Shown here piece by piece: positions 8,098 through 19,254 of a DNA stretch of 48,823 nucleotides (positions within the stretch are counted from its first letter, which is position 1; each line of letters starts with the position of its first letter). The stretch is from assembly GCA_028282325.1 (NCBI GenBank), contig JANQID010000039.1, positions 1-48,823 on the forward strand. Direction: 5' to 3'. The notes beneath the pieces were generated by a model. That model was not told where the DNA came from and did no database searches. It saw only the letters and a list, made by a program, of their open reading frames with translations. Both the position numbers and the translations under genes were made by a program. The DNA is from Chloroflexaceae bacterium. GTDB lineage: Bacteria > Chloroflexota > Chloroflexia > Chloroflexales > Chloroflexaceae.

Positions 8098-9213
8098 ATG
8101 AACAACAATCAGTTGCTGGTCACGACTGCTATGACGCAATATCCGGTGATCGTCGCCATCGGGGCGCTCGATACGCTACCCGAACGACTCGCAGGACTGG
8201 GACTTCGCGGCGCGCTCTGGTTGATCAGCGACAGCGCTGTGTATCCGCATTATGGCCCGGCGTTGGAGCAACAACTGCGCGCGGCGGACTATACGACGCA
8301 CAGCCTGACTATTCCGTCGGGTGAAGCGAGCAAAAGCCAGGAACAGCTCTGGCGCATTTTCGACTGGATGATCAGCGGCAATGTCGAGCGCCGCGATGCC
8401 GTTCTGGCGCTTGGCGGCGGCGTGGTCGGCGATCTGGCGGGATTTGTGGCAGCCAGCGTGTTGCGCGGAATCGCCGTGGTGCAATTGCCCACCACGTTGC
8501 TAGCGATGATCGACGCGGCGATCGGCGGCAAAACCGGCATTAATCATTCGCTTGGCAAAAACCTGATCGGCGCATTTCACCAGCCCCGTATGACGCTGGC
8601 CGACACATTGACGCTGCGCACGCTGCCGCCTCGCGAGCTACGCGCTGGCTGGGCCGAGGCGATCAAGCATGGCGTCATTCGCGACGCGGCGCTGTTTTCC
8701 GATCTGGAACGCTACGCCGACGACTTCCGCGACCCTGAGCGCGGCGTGTTGCATCCGGCGTTCAGCGATCTCGTGCGGCGCGCGGCGGCGGTGAAGGTGG
8801 CAGTAGTCAGCGCGGACGAGCGCGAGCAAGGCGAGCGCATCACCCTCAATTACGGCCACACGCTGGCCCACGCGTTGGAAGCGGCGACGGGCTATGGCAG
8901 ATTGCTGCACGGCGAGGCGGTCGCGATCGGGATGCACGCCGCCGCCCAGATCGCCGAACGTCTCGGCCTATTTGCTCTCGCGGACGTTGAACGTCAACGC
9001 CGACTGATCGCTGCCTATGGTCTGCCTACCGACTTTCTCGCTACGATCGATCCCGACGAGATTATGACGCTGATGATGCGCGACAAAAAAGTCCAGCGTA
9101 AGCGCATTCGCTGGGTGCTTCCCACCGCCATCGGCAGCGTCGTTGTGCGCGACGATGTGTCGGAAGTTATCGTGCGCGCCGTGGTGGAAGAGGCATGCGC
9201 CCCGAAAAGATGA
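8098..9213 (+). CDS. aroB: 3-dehydroquinate synthase
   Basis: A 371-residue NAD-dependent synthase that cyclises DAHP to 3-dehydroquinate, the second step of the shikimate pathway. The NAD-binding GGGVVGDLAGFVA, the substrate-site run LPTTLLAMIDAAIGGKTGIN and the metal-ligand motif NYGHTLAHALE are present, as is the conserved DKK (VQRKRIRWVLP) near the end. It is tightly spaced behind moeA. A palindromic segment follows at 9238-9288. No other shikimate gene is close; trpA is about 3.6 kb away on the other strand. Confidence 0.95.
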   Translation: MNNNQLLVTTAMTQYPVIVAIGALDTLPERLAGLGLRGALWLISDSAVYPHYGPALEQQLRAADYTTHSLTIPSGEASKSQEQLWRIFDWMISGNVERRDAVLALGGGVVGDLAGFVAASVLRGIAVVQLPTTLLAMIDAAIGGKTGINHSLGKNLIGAFHQPRMTLADTLTLRTLPPRELRAGWAEAIKHGVIRDAALFSDLERYADDFRDPERGVLHPAFSDLVRRAAAVKVAVVSADEREQGERITLNYGHTLAHALEAATGYGRLLHGEAVAIGMHAAAQIAERLGLFALADVERQRRLIAAYGLPTDFLATIDPDEIMTLMMRDKKVQRKRIRWVLPTAIGSVVVRDDVSEVIVRAVVEEACAPKR

Positions 9214-9237
9214 CCGCGTCGTGCGAGCGATTAGTAT

Positions 9238-9288
9238 CTCGATCCTTCGTCCTGGCTCAGGCCAGGGTAGCGCGTAGCGCGTATCGAG
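9238..9288. repeat. Hairpin-rich intergenic element after aroB
   Basis: CTCGAT (9238) and ATCGAG (9283) bracket the segment as inverted ends. Inside, CCTGG-CTCAGG-CCAGG is a perfect small hairpin, followed by the near-duplicate GCGCGTAGCGCG. There is no T-tract, so it is not a classical terminator. It may be a copy of a short dispersed palindromic repeat, but no second copy is in this window. Confidence 0.4.
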
Positions 9289-9347
9289 GGGCGCTCCTGC
9301 GTACGTATCCTGCGCAGCATAGTCCGTAGCCTGCGCCGATCACGCTG

Positions 9348-9356
9348 TGGTATACT
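9348..9356 (+). promoter_or_regulatory. Extended -10 promoter of the MoxR ATPase gene
   Basis: TGG-TATACT lies about 90 bp ahead of the chosen TTG start. The -35 is weak. The box lies outside aroB, giving the ATPase gene its own promoter. Confidence 0.5.
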
Positions 9357-9444
9357 GCCAACGGTGCATTCATAACGGATGCTTGTTGCTCGCTATTCGG
9401 CTTGCCAATGGCATTCCAGGCAAGACGATCATAGAGGAGTGAGA

Positions 9445-10431
9445 TTGGACACGATCAAACCGATCGCCGACCGGGTTATTCACAACGTCGAGCAGGTGAT
9501 CATCGGCAAACGCCAGGCCATCGAACTGGTTCTGGTCGCGCTTCTCTGCAAAGGGCACGTGCTGCTGGAAGACGTTCCCGGCACCGGCAAAACCGTGCTG
9601 GCGAAAAGCATCGCTCGGTCGGTTGGGTGCAAGTTCAAACGCATTCAGTTCACGCCCGATCTGCTCCCGGCGGATGTGACGGGCATTTCGATCTACAACC
9701 AACAAACGTGCGCATTCGAGTTTCGACCCGGTCCGGTTATGGCGCAAATCGTGCTGGCGGATGAAATCAACCGCGCCACGCCCAAAACGCAGAGCGCGTT
9801 GCTCGAAGCGATGGAAGAGCACCAGATTACCGTTGACGGTACGACATATGCCTTGCCCGCCCCGTTTATCGTGCTGGCCACCCAGAACCCGATCGAATAC
9901 GAAGGCACATACCCGCTCCCCGAAGCCCAGCTTGATCGCTTTCTGCTCCGTATCCATCTCGGCTATCCCGACAAATTCGACGAGATCGCCATTCTCAAGC
10001 GCCAGCGTCAGGCGCACCCGCTTGATGCGCTTGACACAGTGGTTGATGTTGACGATCTGTTGCAGTTGCAAGAAGTGATCAAGGCTGTACATGTCGATGA
10101 TCTGATCGAAGAATACATCGTCGCCCTGGCGACCGCCACGCGACACCACGAGGATGTGTACCTCGGCGCGAGCACCCGTGGCACGCTGGCGCTCTATCGC
10201 ACGGCGCAGGCGTGGGCGGCTCTGCGCGGGCGCGATTATGTCATCCCCGACGACATCAAAACGCTCGCGTCGCCGGTGCTGGGCCATCGCTTGATCATCA
10301 ACCCTGCCGCGCGTGTGCGCAATATGCTCGCCGACGATGTAATCGGCGACATCCTCGGCGCCGTACCGGTGCCCGGCGCGCGCGCCGGTCGGCGCTATGA
10401 CCGCGAAGCCGCGTCGGTCGGTCAGCGCTAG
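9445..10431 (+). CDS. MoxR-family AAA+ ATPase
   Basis: A 328-residue AAA+ chaperone-like ATPase. The Walker A motif VPGTGKT is at about residues 44-50. Walker B and the following MoxR signature read [23 protein letters not shown] (split as VLADEINRA and [11 protein letters not shown]). Sensor-region motifs [22 protein letters not shown] match the family. The TTG at 9445 follows GAGGAG and gives [10 protein letters not shown]; an ATG 66 bp upstream has no ribosome site. MoxR proteins usually act with a DUF58/vWA partner encoded next door. Here the next gene is a small membrane protein 224 bp away, so the partner is elsewhere or missing. Confidence 0.92.
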   Translation: MDTIKPIADRVIHNVEQVIIGKRQAIELVLVALLCKGHVLLEDVPGTGKTVLAKSIARSVGCKFKRIQFTPDLLPADVTGISIYNQQTCAFEFRPGPVMAQIVLADEINRATPKTQSALLEAMEEHQITVDGTTYALPAPFIVLATQNPIEYEGTYPLPEAQLDRFLLRIHLGYPDKFDEIAILKRQRQAHPLDALDTVVDVDDLLQLQEVIKAVHVDDLIEEYIVALATATRHHEDVYLGASTRGTLALYRTAQAWAALRGRDYVIPDDIKTLASPVLGHRLIINPAARVRNMLADDVIGDILGAVPVPGARAGRRYDREAASVGQR

Positions 10432-10485
10432 CATACACCATCGACGGGGTGATAACTTTCCCTGGTTTTCGGCGTCGTTTCTCGG

Positions 10486-10491
10486 TATACT
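10486..10491 (+). promoter_or_regulatory. Possible -10 element upstream of small membrane protein
   Basis: TATACT in the 224 bp gap after the MoxR gene, 165 bp before the next ATG. No good -35 is visible. Listed as a weak candidate. Confidence 0.25.
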
Positions 10492-10655
10492 ACATTGATA
10501 GACCGGGCGTTTGGCCAACGCAGGCTGCGCTCGCACACATGTCTTCACGCCCAAAGATCTGACAGGCTGCGGAGTGCGGCAGCTATTCCGCCGGAATCGC
10601 GGTATCTGTGCGCCATGCTCCGGCGTTTGTTTAAAATTGACATAAATGAGGATAT

Positions 10656-11072
10656 ATGCATACGGGTTTCGTGATACTTATCGCCGGTCTGGCTGCCTTG
10701 GCGCGGATGGTTTTGGTGCAGGCGTGGCTGCTGCTAAAACCGGCGCTCGGCTGGTTCTTTATCGCCGTGGGTCTGGTTGGCATGCCGATGCCGATAGTCA
10801 ACGGCCTGATCTTTCTGATCATCGGCATTGCGCTGGTCGGTCATCGCAACCGCATTATCCGCTGGTCGCGCGTATCTCTCAAACTCTGGCTGAAGCGCTG
10901 GTCGCTTGTAACGTCGCCGCTCGTCGGCTTGCCTGGCCGGTGGGCGCATCGCTCTGCGCAGGAGGTTTCGCGTCAGCATCGGCGGTTGCGCTGGCGGTTG
11001 TCGGAACGGCGTGCTCGACGCGCCGCGCAGGCATCGCGTCGACGCTATGACAAAGCCGTGGCGTCTGAATAG
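10656..11072 (+). CDS. Small membrane protein with basic C-terminal tail, PGPGW-like
   Basis: A 138-residue protein with two or three hydrophobic stretches at about residues 3-30 and 34-62. They have a turn GLVGMPMPIVNGL resembling the PGPGW-type transmembrane hairpin, in which a GLVLLPLPGPG-like turn joins two helices. The remaining 75 residues are strongly basic (Arg-rich) and should lie in the cytoplasm, perhaps on nucleic acid or the membrane surface. The ATG follows GAGGAT. I do not assign a function. It lies between a MoxR ATPase and the MoaD-MoaE fusion, with gaps of 224 and 33 bp, so it may be co-transcribed with the latter. Confidence 0.7.
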   Translation: MHTGFVILIAGLAALARMVLVQAWLLLKPALGWFFIAVGLVGMPMPIVNGLIFLIIGIALVGHRNRIIRWSRVSLKLWLKRWSLVTSPLVGLPGRWAHRSAQEVSRQHRRLRWRLSERRARRAAQASRRRYDKAVASE

Positions 11073-11105
11073 TTTTGCTGCGAATGCAATTGCTTGAGGG
11101 CAGCG

Positions 11106-11798
11106 ATGATACAGGTTCGAGTACGCTTTTTCGCCGGACATCGCGACATCATCGGTCATGCAGAGGTGACGCGAGAACTGGAGGCGGGCACAACCGTCGG
11201 AACGTTGTGGGAGCTTCTCACGGACGAGTATCCAGACCTAGCGCACTACGCCGGGCGTGTGCTCTTCGCGGTCAATCAGCAATTTTGCCAACCCGATGCC
11301 TTATTGCACGACGGCGACGAAGCGGCGTTTATTCCGCCCGTCAGCGGCGGGACGAACGCGCCCGTCGTCAATGACGCCTTCACGCCGTTTGCGATTACCG
11401 CCGCGCCGCTCGATCTCACTCCCCTGGTTGCGTGGGTGCAAACGCCCGGCGATGGGGCGGTGGTGACATTTGCCGGCGTCGTGCGCGATCAATTCGAGGA
11501 CCGGGCGACGGCGTTCCTAGTCTACGAGGCCTACGCCGAGATGGTCGTGCCGACGTTCTGCCAGATCGCCGACGAGGCGCGTGCGCGCTGGCTGGTCGGC
11601 AGAATCGCCGTTCATCATCGCGTCGGTCGGCTTGAGATCGGCGCGACGGCTGTGCTGGTAGTTGTAGCCGCGCCGCATCGCCAGCCAGCATTCGAGGCGG
11701 CGGCGTACATTATGGATCGTATCAAGGAGATCACGCCGATCTGGAAGCAGGAGCACTGGGCCGACGGCGACCGTGAATGGCGCGAACGAGTGGAGTAG
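11106..11798 (+). CDS. moaX: Fused molybdopterin synthase (MoaD-MoaE)
   Basis: A 230-residue fusion of both subunits of molybdopterin synthase, which adds two sulfurs to cyclic pyranopterin monophosphate. Residues 1-82 are a ubiquitin-like MoaD ending in PPVSGG (Gly81-Gly82). Residues 90-230 are MoaE, with GAVVTFAGVVRD, the central YEAYAEMV, HRVGRLEIG and the C-terminal KEITPIWKQEHW containing the active-site lysine region. In normal MoaD the terminal glycine must be free to carry the thiocarboxylate, so here it must be exposed by cleavage or used in an unusual way. The mycobacterial MoaX fusion is reported to be cut after Gly-Gly. The ATG at 11106 follows GAGGG. mutM begins 3 bp after the stop. 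Confidence 0.93.
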   Translation: MIQVRVRFFAGHRDIIGHAEVTRELEAGTTVGTLWELLTDEYPDLAHYAGRVLFAVNQQFCQPDALLHDGDEAAFIPPVSGGTNAPVVNDAFTPFAITAAPLDLTPLVAWVQTPGDGAVVTFAGVVRDQFEDRATAFLVYEAYAEMVVPTFCQIADEARARWLVGRIAVHHRVGRLEIGATAVLVVVAAPHRQPAFEAAAYIMDRIKEITPIWKQEHWADGDREWRERVE

Positions 11799-11801
11799 GC
11801 A

Positions 11802-12707
11802 ATGCCCGAACTGCCCGAAGTAGAAATTGTCGCGCGCAGCCTTGACGCCCAGGTGCGCGGGCGCGTCATCTCAGCCATCGAAAAGCTCGATTGGGAGCGA
11901 ATGGTCGAGACGCCCGACCTGTCGACATTGTACGATCTCCTGCCGGGCCGACAGATCCAGTCGGCGGGGCGTCGCGCGAAATGGGCGCTCATCACGCTGG
12001 ACGCCGGATGGACGCTGGCTATTCATCTGCGCATGTCGGGCAATCTCGTGGTGCAAGCCGCAGATGTCGAGCCGGATGTCTACACCCACCTCGTCCTGGC
12101 GCTTGACGATGGGCGGCGGATTTTCTTTCACGACCAGCGTAAGTTCGGTCGGGTGCGCTTGCTTGACCCGGCGGGGCTACAGGCGCTGGATCAGAGTCTT
12201 GGCCCGGAGCCGCTGGGATCGGCGTTTACGCCGGAAGTGTTGTCACTCCGCCTGGCCGGAAGGCGCACGAAGATCAAGCCGCTGTTGCTTGACCAAGCTG
12301 TGATCGCCGGTCTGGGCAACATCTACGCCAACGAAGCGCTCTGGATAGCCGGCATCCATCCGCTGCGCCCGGCGGCAAGCCTGAGCAACCACGATAGCGA
12401 ACGCCTGCACGCCGCTATCCGCGCCACACTGACGCAGGCGATCATTCACGAGGGCAGCACCCTGCGCAATTACCGCAACGGCTACGGGCAGCGCGGCTCC
12501 CACCAGGAACACTTCTTTGTTTATGATCGAGCGGGCCGGGCCTGTACCCGTTGCGGAACGCTGATCGAGCGCATTGTGACGGCTCAACGCAGCACGTTCT
12601 TTTGTCCGGCGTGCCAGCCGGAAACGTCCGGCGAACAGACTGAGCCCGTTGAAGACGAACACGCCGCAAGCTCGGAACAGCTTCAGGCGCGAACGCGCGG
12701 CTCGTAG
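11802..12707 (+). CDS. mutM: Formamidopyrimidine-DNA glycosylase
   Basis: A 301-residue bifunctional base-excision glycosylase/AP lyase that removes 8-oxoguanine and formamidopyrimidines. The catalytic N-terminus is PELPEVE (Pro2, Glu3 after Met removal), Lys60 corresponds to the conserved beta-hairpin lysine, and the intercalating Met lies in HLRMSGNL. The C-terminal zinc finger has Cys248, Cys251, Cys268 and Cys271 with Arg263 in AQRST. About 28 Glu/Ser-rich residues follow the finger, an extension beyond the usual length. It is only 3 bp from the MoaD-MoaE gene and so probably translationally coupled, although the functions are unrelated. Confidence 0.95.
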   Translation: MPELPEVEIVARSLDAQVRGRVISAIEKLDWERMVETPDLSTLYDLLPGRQIQSAGRRAKWALITLDAGWTLAIHLRMSGNLVVQAADVEPDVYTHLVLALDDGRRIFFHDQRKFGRVRLLDPAGLQALDQSLGPEPLGSAFTPEVLSLRLAGRRTKIKPLLLDQAVIAGLGNIYANEALWIAGIHPLRPAASLSNHDSERLHAAIRATLTQAIIHEGSTLRNYRNGYGQRGSHQEHFFVYDRAGRACTRCGTLIERIVTAQRSTFFCPACQPETSGEQTEPVEDEHAASSEQLQARTRGS

Positions 12708-12750
12708 GCTGATTACACCTCGTGTCTCGGTTTGGACGCTGAACCGGTTA

Positions 12751-13335
12751 TCAATGCTTCGTTGCGCCATTCAATTTGCCGCGCGCCGCCATCAACTGGC
12801 TAGTCAGTGTTTCCAACAACGGAAACTCGGCATTGCGCACGGTGTCGATATCCGCCCAAAATTCTGCCGTCGCCTGGTTGCCAGCCTGCTCATACGCCAG
12901 GGCCTGCAACAACATCTCCAATCGATCCAGCGACTTCACCAGGCGCGCCTCGCGGCTGCTTCCTTCCGTATATTCGGTCCACAAATCCAGATACTCATTC
13001 GCCTGCGGCAAACCGGCAAACAACTCGATCATCGCCTGGCGTTCGGCGTCACGCTTGGCTTGCGCACCGAAGAGAAGTCGCGCCGAGGCCGGAAGATCGC
13101 CGGTCAACGCCTCAGCCATATCGTGAAGCAACGCGATGGCCAGCAATCGCCCCCGATCCAGATCGGGCTGCATATCGCCGATGATCAGCGCCAGCGATGC
13201 GACGCCAAAGCTGTGCTCGGCGATGCTTTCGACATTGGCAATTCCGCGTTGGAGCCAACCGGTGCGCGGTAACAGCTTGAGTGCAAGTAAACGATGATAC
13301 AGATGCAGAACCGTATGCTCACGTTGATTGTCCAT
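12751..13335 (-). CDS. HD-domain phosphohydrolase (YfbR/HDDC2-like)
   Basis: A 194-residue HD-superfamily hydrolase. The metal site is His41 (SIAEHSFG), His71-Asp72 (ALLHDMAEA) and Asp137 (VKSLDRLEM), the pattern of the HD_3 group that includes YfbR 5'-deoxynucleotidases and HDDC2. Likely chemistry is release of phosphate from a nucleotide, but the substrate cannot be read from the sequence. The gene is convergent with mutM across 43 bp. The region upstream (13336-13611) separates it from the divergent glycosyltransferase gene. Confidence 0.85.
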   Translation of the reverse strand: MDNQREHTVLHLYHRLLALKLLPRTGWLQRGIANVESIAEHSFGVASLALIIGDMQPDLDRGRLLAIALLHDMAEALTGDLPASARLLFGAQAKRDAERQAMIELFAGLPQANEYLDLWTEYTEGSSREARLVKSLDRLEMLLQALAYEQAGNQATAEFWADIDTVRNAEFPLLETLTSQLMAARGKLNGATKH

Positions 13336-13548
13336 ACGTTGTAATTACCTCGCGATTGTGTTGTTGAGGATGGGGCATGGATCGCGAGCAGGCTGTATAG
13401 TCTAAAAAGGCCCCATCGGTGATCAGTTTTATAGACTGTGTATGATGATACATAGTAAAGACTGGAGCAGCATTATCGCACGCTCGGCGGGTGGAGTCAA
13501 TATATGCTGCCCGATGAGCATATGCATAATGGCGGCGATGCTATACTC

Positions 13549-13576
13549 TTGAGGCCAAGGCGATTCATGTTATGAT
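13549..13576 (+). promoter_or_regulatory. Promoter of the glycosyltransferase gene
   Basis: TTGAGG, a 16 bp spacer and TATGAT, the last preceded by TGT (extended -10). It lies about 35 bp before the GTG start. Confidence 0.5.
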
Positions 13577-13611
13577 CTGGGCGGTGCATTGCTTGAAGAA
13601 GGTATTTTTAC

Positions 13612-14775
13612 GTGCATATACTCATCAATGGCATATTCTGGCATCAGCCAAATGTCGGCAGCGGTCAATATCTTCACAATCTCGTGCGTTGGCTGCCCCG
13701 CGTCGCGCCGGAGTATCGCTATACGCTGCTGGTGCCAGTGGCGGAAAAAGGAAGCGCCGTTGCGCCGCCCGAAGGCGTCGCTGTATGGGAGCTGCGCACC
13801 CCCTTCGACGGGCGAAACGAAAATCTGACCAAGCTCTGGTTCGAGCAGATTGGCGTTCCTATGGCTGCCCGGCTGATCATCGCGCATCACCCGACGCTGG
13901 TGCATATTCCCTATTTCGCGCCGCCGCTCCATAGTCCTGCGCCCGTGATAACGACCGTCGGTGATATTATTCCGCTGGCGCTGCCGGAATATCGCGGCAG
14001 CGCGAAGGTGCGCGCATATATGGCGCTCGTGCAGCGCGCGGTTCGCCAGAGCGCGCATCTTCTCACGTTCTCGGCGTTCAGCAAAGCCGATATTGTCGCC
14101 CGCCTGGAGTTTCCCGCCGCGCACGTCACACCGATCTTGCTCGCCACCGACGAGCGCTATCGACCCGGTGATGTCGTAACGGCGAGGAGCGCTGTCGCCG
14201 CGCGTTACGGGTTGCACGAGCCGTTCATTTACTATGTCGGCGGCCTGGATGCGCGCAAGAATCTCGAAGTGCTGGTTCGGGCATTTGCGCGCTTGCGCCG
14301 CCGTGGAGCAACGCAGGCAATTCTCGCCATCGCAGGGCGGGCGTTGGGCGATGATCAGCGTCTGTTCCCCAATCTCGACGCGCTGATCGCCGAGCTAGAC
14401 ATAGTTGATGCTGTGCGCCGCATCGATGTACCCCACGCCGATGGACCGTTGCTCTATCAGGCGTGTACGCTGTTTGCGTTTCCCAGCCGCTACGAGGGCT
14501 TTGGGCTGCCGCCCCTGGAGGCGATGGCATGCGGCGCGCCGGTCGTCGCGAGCAACGCCAGCAGCCTGCCCGAAGTTGTCGGCGACGCGGCGCTGGTTGT
14601 CGATCCCGACGACATCGAGGGCTGGGTGGAGGCGCTGGGGCGGGCGTTGCAGAATGAGGATCTACGGGCCAACTTGCGCGTGCGAAGTCTGGAGCAAGCC
14701 GCGCATTTTACGTGGCGGCAAACGGCGGCAGAGACTGTGCGCGTGTATGCGCGTGTTGCGGAAGAACAGACATAG
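13612..14775 (+). CDS. GT4-family glycosyltransferase
   Basis: A 387-residue retaining glycosyltransferase of the GT-B fold (GT4). The N-terminal domain opens MHILINGIFW with a glycine-rich acceptor loop NVGSGQYLHNL. The C-terminal nucleotide-sugar domain has YVGGLDARKNLEVLV and the E-x7-E motif in FPSRYEGFGLPPLEAMACG. The start is a GTG at 13612 behind AGAAGG. The donor is typically a GDP- or UDP-sugar and the acceptor cannot be told. It stands alone, between an HD hydrolase and the sdh operon, so it does not belong to a visible polysaccharide cluster. Confidence 0.9.
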   Translation: MHILINGIFWHQPNVGSGQYLHNLVRWLPRVAPEYRYTLLVPVAEKGSAVAPPEGVAVWELRTPFDGRNENLTKLWFEQIGVPMAARLIIAHHPTLVHIPYFAPPLHSPAPVITTVGDIIPLALPEYRGSAKVRAYMALVQRAVRQSAHLLTFSAFSKADIVARLEFPAAHVTPILLATDERYRPGDVVTARSAVAARYGLHEPFIYYVGGLDARKNLEVLVRAFARLRRRGATQAILAIAGRALGDDQRLFPNLDALIAELDIVDAVRRIDVPHADGPLLYQACTLFAFPSRYEGFGLPPLEAMACGAPVVASNASSLPEVVGDAALVVDPDDIEGWVEALGRALQNEDLRANLRVRSLEQAAHFTWRQTAAETVRVYARVAEEQT

Positions 14776-14824
14776 GGGCGACCAGACAGTCACTTTTGAA
14801 CTCTAACGATCCTACGCGACAGAG

Positions 14825-14895
14825 AAACCTGTCAGGTGCGCCAACCCGTGACTATATCTCTTCACGAAGCTCGTTACGCCGCACCTGACAGGTTT
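14825..14895. repeat. ACCTGTCAGGT hairpin repeat, copy 1 (bidirectional terminator position)
   Basis: AAACCTGTCAGGTGCG at 14825-14840 is matched perfectly by its reverse complement at 14880-14895, giving a 16 bp stem with a 39 nt loop. The core ACCTGTCAGGT is itself palindromic. It sits between the convergent glycosyltransferase and sdhB genes, so it could end both transcripts, although no long T-tract follows. Related hairpins occur at 27343-27375 and 48663-48694. Confidence 0.7.
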
Positions 14896-14928
14896 TGGAT
14901 TTTCACAAACCCGATAGGATTGCTATAT

Positions 14929-15702
14929 TTACTTCTTGCCGGCGACTTTCTTGCCGGCGATCTGCATAAAGCTCGCCTTGATCAGATCGCGGTTCATCCG
15001 CGCGATCACATCCAGACTGATCTCCTTCGGACACACCGCCGAACATTCACCGGCGTTCGTGCAATTGCCAAAGCCCTCTTCATCCATTTGCTGAACCATC
15101 GTCACCGCGCGCTCATAGCGTTCCACCTGACCCTGGGGCAGCACACCCAGATGCGAGATCTTCGCGCCGACGAAGAGCATCGCCGAAGCATTCGGGCAGG
15201 CTGCCACACACGCTCCGCAACCGATGCACGCGGCGGCGTCCATCGAAAAATCGGCGTCTTTCTTCGGCACCGGTATCGAGTTAGCATCGGGCGCGCTGCC
15301 AGTGGAAACCGAAATATAGCCGCCTGCCTGGATGACGCGTTCAAAAGCCGAGCGGTCAACGATCAAATCTTTCAAGATCGGGAACGCCCTTGCGCGCCAC
15401 GGCTCGATCGTGATTGTATCGCCATCCTTGAAGCTGCGCATATGCAACTGGCAGGCAGTCGTGCCGGCTTCAGGGCCGTGGGCGATGCCGTTGATCATCA
15501 AGCTGCACATGCCGCAAATACCCTCGCGGCAATCGTGATCGAACGCGATCGGCTCATCGCCCTTGGTAATCAACTCCTGGTTGATGACATCAAGCATTTC
15601 GAGGAACGACATATCCGGGCTGATATTCTTCGCCGGATGCGTAATAAATTGGCCCTGAGACGATACATTCTTCTGTCGCCAGACCTTCAGCGTAAGATCC
15701 AT
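14929..15702 (-). CDS. sdhB: Succinate dehydrogenase/fumarate reductase iron-sulfur subunit
   Basis: A 257-residue electron-transfer subunit carrying three clusters. Cys58, Cys63, Cys66 and Cys84 bind the [2Fe-2S] centre (CREGICGMC). Cys159, Cys162, Cys165 with Cys224 fit the [4Fe-4S] centre, and Cys169, Cys214 and Cys220 fit the [3Fe-4S] centre. It passes electrons from SdhA to the quinone site at SdhC. The C-terminus ends with an odd Lys-rich tandem (AGKKVAGKK). It is the last gene of sdhCAB, 35 bp after sdhA. Confidence 0.95.
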   Translation of the reverse strand: MDLTLKVWRQKNVSSQGQFITHPAKNISPDMSFLEMLDVINQELITKGDEPIAFDHDCREGICGMCSLMINGIAHGPEAGTTACQLHMRSFKDGDTITIEPWRARAFPILKDLIVDRSAFERVIQAGGYISVSTGSAPDANSIPVPKKDADFSMDAAACIGCGACVAACPNASAMLFVGAKISHLGVLPQGQVERYERAVTMVQQMDEEGFGNCTNAGECSAVCPKEISLDVIARMNRDLIKASFMQIAGKKVAGKK

Positions 15703-15737
15703 AGTCTATTACCCCCTCGTCGAGGTGTTGATCCTTC

Positions 15738-17708
<1,971 letters not shown>

Positions 17709-17727
17709 AGTCACCTGTCTCCGTAGT

Positions 17728-18450
17728 TTATTTGACAATGCCAGCCAGAACCGCGATCGGGAACGAGATATTGCCGATGATAATGACGGCAGTAATCACC
17801 ATAGCCAGACCCCGCAAGAAGCCATCGTAGTTCCCGTTATTCCAGCCGAGAGTTTGAAACATGCTCCAGATTCCGTGGAACAGATGCAACCCAAGGGCGC
17901 CCATCGCAATAATATAAAACGCGGAAACCGGCCAGACGCTGAAGCCGCGCACAACGTTGTTATACACTTGGTATTCGTCACCGTGCGCATGTTGGAATTC
18001 ATTTGACCCGTAGCCGACGACCCCAAACGTGAAGTGAAGCAAATGATAGATGATAAAAATTGCGATCAAAATGCCGCCCCAGCGCATCGTGCGCGCCGCA
18101 TATGAAGCGACGATCGTCTCTTTGCGGCCATACGGCGCCCTGGGCATCACTCCGCGCGCCATCGTACTTTTCCGGCTCGTCAGCGTTAACGACGTCGCCG
18201 ACCAGATATGCAGCGTAACCGAAGCAATCAGCACTATCCGGAAAAGCCAGAGAAAATGCTCGTGTCCAAGAACAGGATAGCCAAACTCGCGCAAACCGGC
18301 GGCATAAGCGTTAAACGCTTCCGGTCCCTGATACATTTTGGTGTTTCCATACATATGAATGGCGAGGAAACCAACCAAAATGAGTCCACTCACAGCCATA
18401 ATGGCTTTCTTGCCGATTGATGACCTGTAGAGAGTCATCACCCCTGTCAT
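17728..18450 (-). CDS. sdhC: Succinate dehydrogenase cytochrome b subunit
   Basis: A 240-residue membrane anchor with five predicted helices (about 14-36, 61-83, 105-128, 149-174, 190-230). This matches the fused, two-heme type-B cytochrome b. Candidate heme histidines are in [37 protein letters not shown] and LHLFHGIWS. The ATG at 18450 follows AAAGGAG. It opens the sdhCAB operon. Whether the enzyme works mainly as succinate:menaquinone oxidoreductase or fumarate reductase cannot be decided from sequence alone, although citrate synthase and CtaA nearby favour an aerobic TCA cycle. Confidence 0.93.
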   Translation of the reverse strand: MTGVMTLYRSSIGKKAIMAVSGLILVGFLAIHMYGNTKMYQGPEAFNAYAAGLREFGYPVLGHEHFLWLFRIVLIASVTLHIWSATSLTLTSRKSTMARGVMPRAPYGRKETIVASYAARTMRWGGILIAIFIIYHLLHFTFGVVGYGSNEFQHAHGDEYQVYNNVVRGFSVWPVSAFYIIAMGALGLHLFHGIWSMFQTLGWNNGNYDGFLRGLAMVITAVIIIGNISFPIAVLAGIVK

Positions 18451-19254
18451 AAGGTGTTCTCCTTTCGCGATCTCCATCGTGCGGCGCTGCCAACTACCGC
18501 ACCGCTGTTCTATTTTTCAGGCATACGCAACGTGCGGCGGCGTTATCTGGCGACAATATCTGGTTGCTTGATATCTAGAATCTGTCTGAAAAGTGATGGG
18601 CGATAGATTCGGATCTGTCTTCCATAACACAATATAATTGACCGGTTTCGAGACGAGACTGACCCGGTCTTTTCAAACAGTCTCTTACAGGAAAACCCAC
18701 CTAGCACAGCTTGCATTGCTTTATGCATGCTGTGGAAATCTGTTGCACTGCTACGCAGGCAGATCCGCAAGGGAATAATTGAATTAAGAGTGATAAGCGA
18801 TATGTTTGGGCAAAATTATATCTCAAAGTGCATACATTGTCTATCGGCTGAGTCTGTGCAAGTGGCGATCATCATGCGTGCATAAGCCGCGAATGAGCAG
18901 CGTTTCGGATGAATTGCCGCTCTACCTGGCGCGATCGGCGTCGTCGCCGTACGCTACTTTTACTATTTAGAATATAAGGATCTTGATAAAATAGCAGAGA
19001 AGTCTGTGCGCATGTTCGTATGTTATCGTCGGCGATGGCTTGAATTAGGACTCAGCCACGCTCTATCGCCGCTTCGAATAAGCGCTATCTGCGGAATTAA
19101 ACAGATGCTTGGTAGGCGTCGCGCCGAGTGGTCTTCGCCCTCTGATCGAGAATACTCCATGCGAATGAATGTTCGCTGCGATCTGCGTTGCGCAGGCTTT
19201 GTGATACTATATGCAAAGACTTGTGGAGCTGTGTAAGAAACCCTGGAGCCGTCT
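18451..19254. other. Long intergenic region between sdhC and ctaA
   Basis: About 800 bp without a gene I can support. It must hold the sdh promoter (minus) and the ctaA promoter (plus). I see a GACCGG/CCGGTC hairpin followed by TTTTC at 18640-18674, an AT-rich patch near 18955-18995, and a possible extended -10 TGT-GATACT at 19200-19208 ahead of ctaA. The longest frames here (up to 76 codons) lack ribosome sites and codon bias. Confidence 0.6.
18640..18674 (+). terminator. Terminator-like hairpin, related to one after ctaA
   Basis: GACCGG (18640) and CCGGTC (18664) pair across an 18 nt loop and are followed by TTTTC. A related sequence (TTTCGAGAC, CCCGGTCTTnTC, AGTnTCTT) occurs at 20338-20375. 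No plus-strand gene ends just upstream, so its role is unclear. Confidence 0.35.

Noticed and set aside
9370-10554. Long minus-strand open frame (394 codons) opposite the MoxR ATPase gene
   Set aside because: It lies entirely opposite a clear AAA+ gene with intact motifs, its product is His/Arg-rich with no recognisable domain, and it has no ribosome site. It is a shadow of GC-rich codon use.
19006-19236. 76-codon frame before ctaA as a small gene
   Set aside because: Only a GTG with a weak ribosome site, Arg/Cys-rich composition typical of non-coding sequence, and it spans the likely ctaA promoter.
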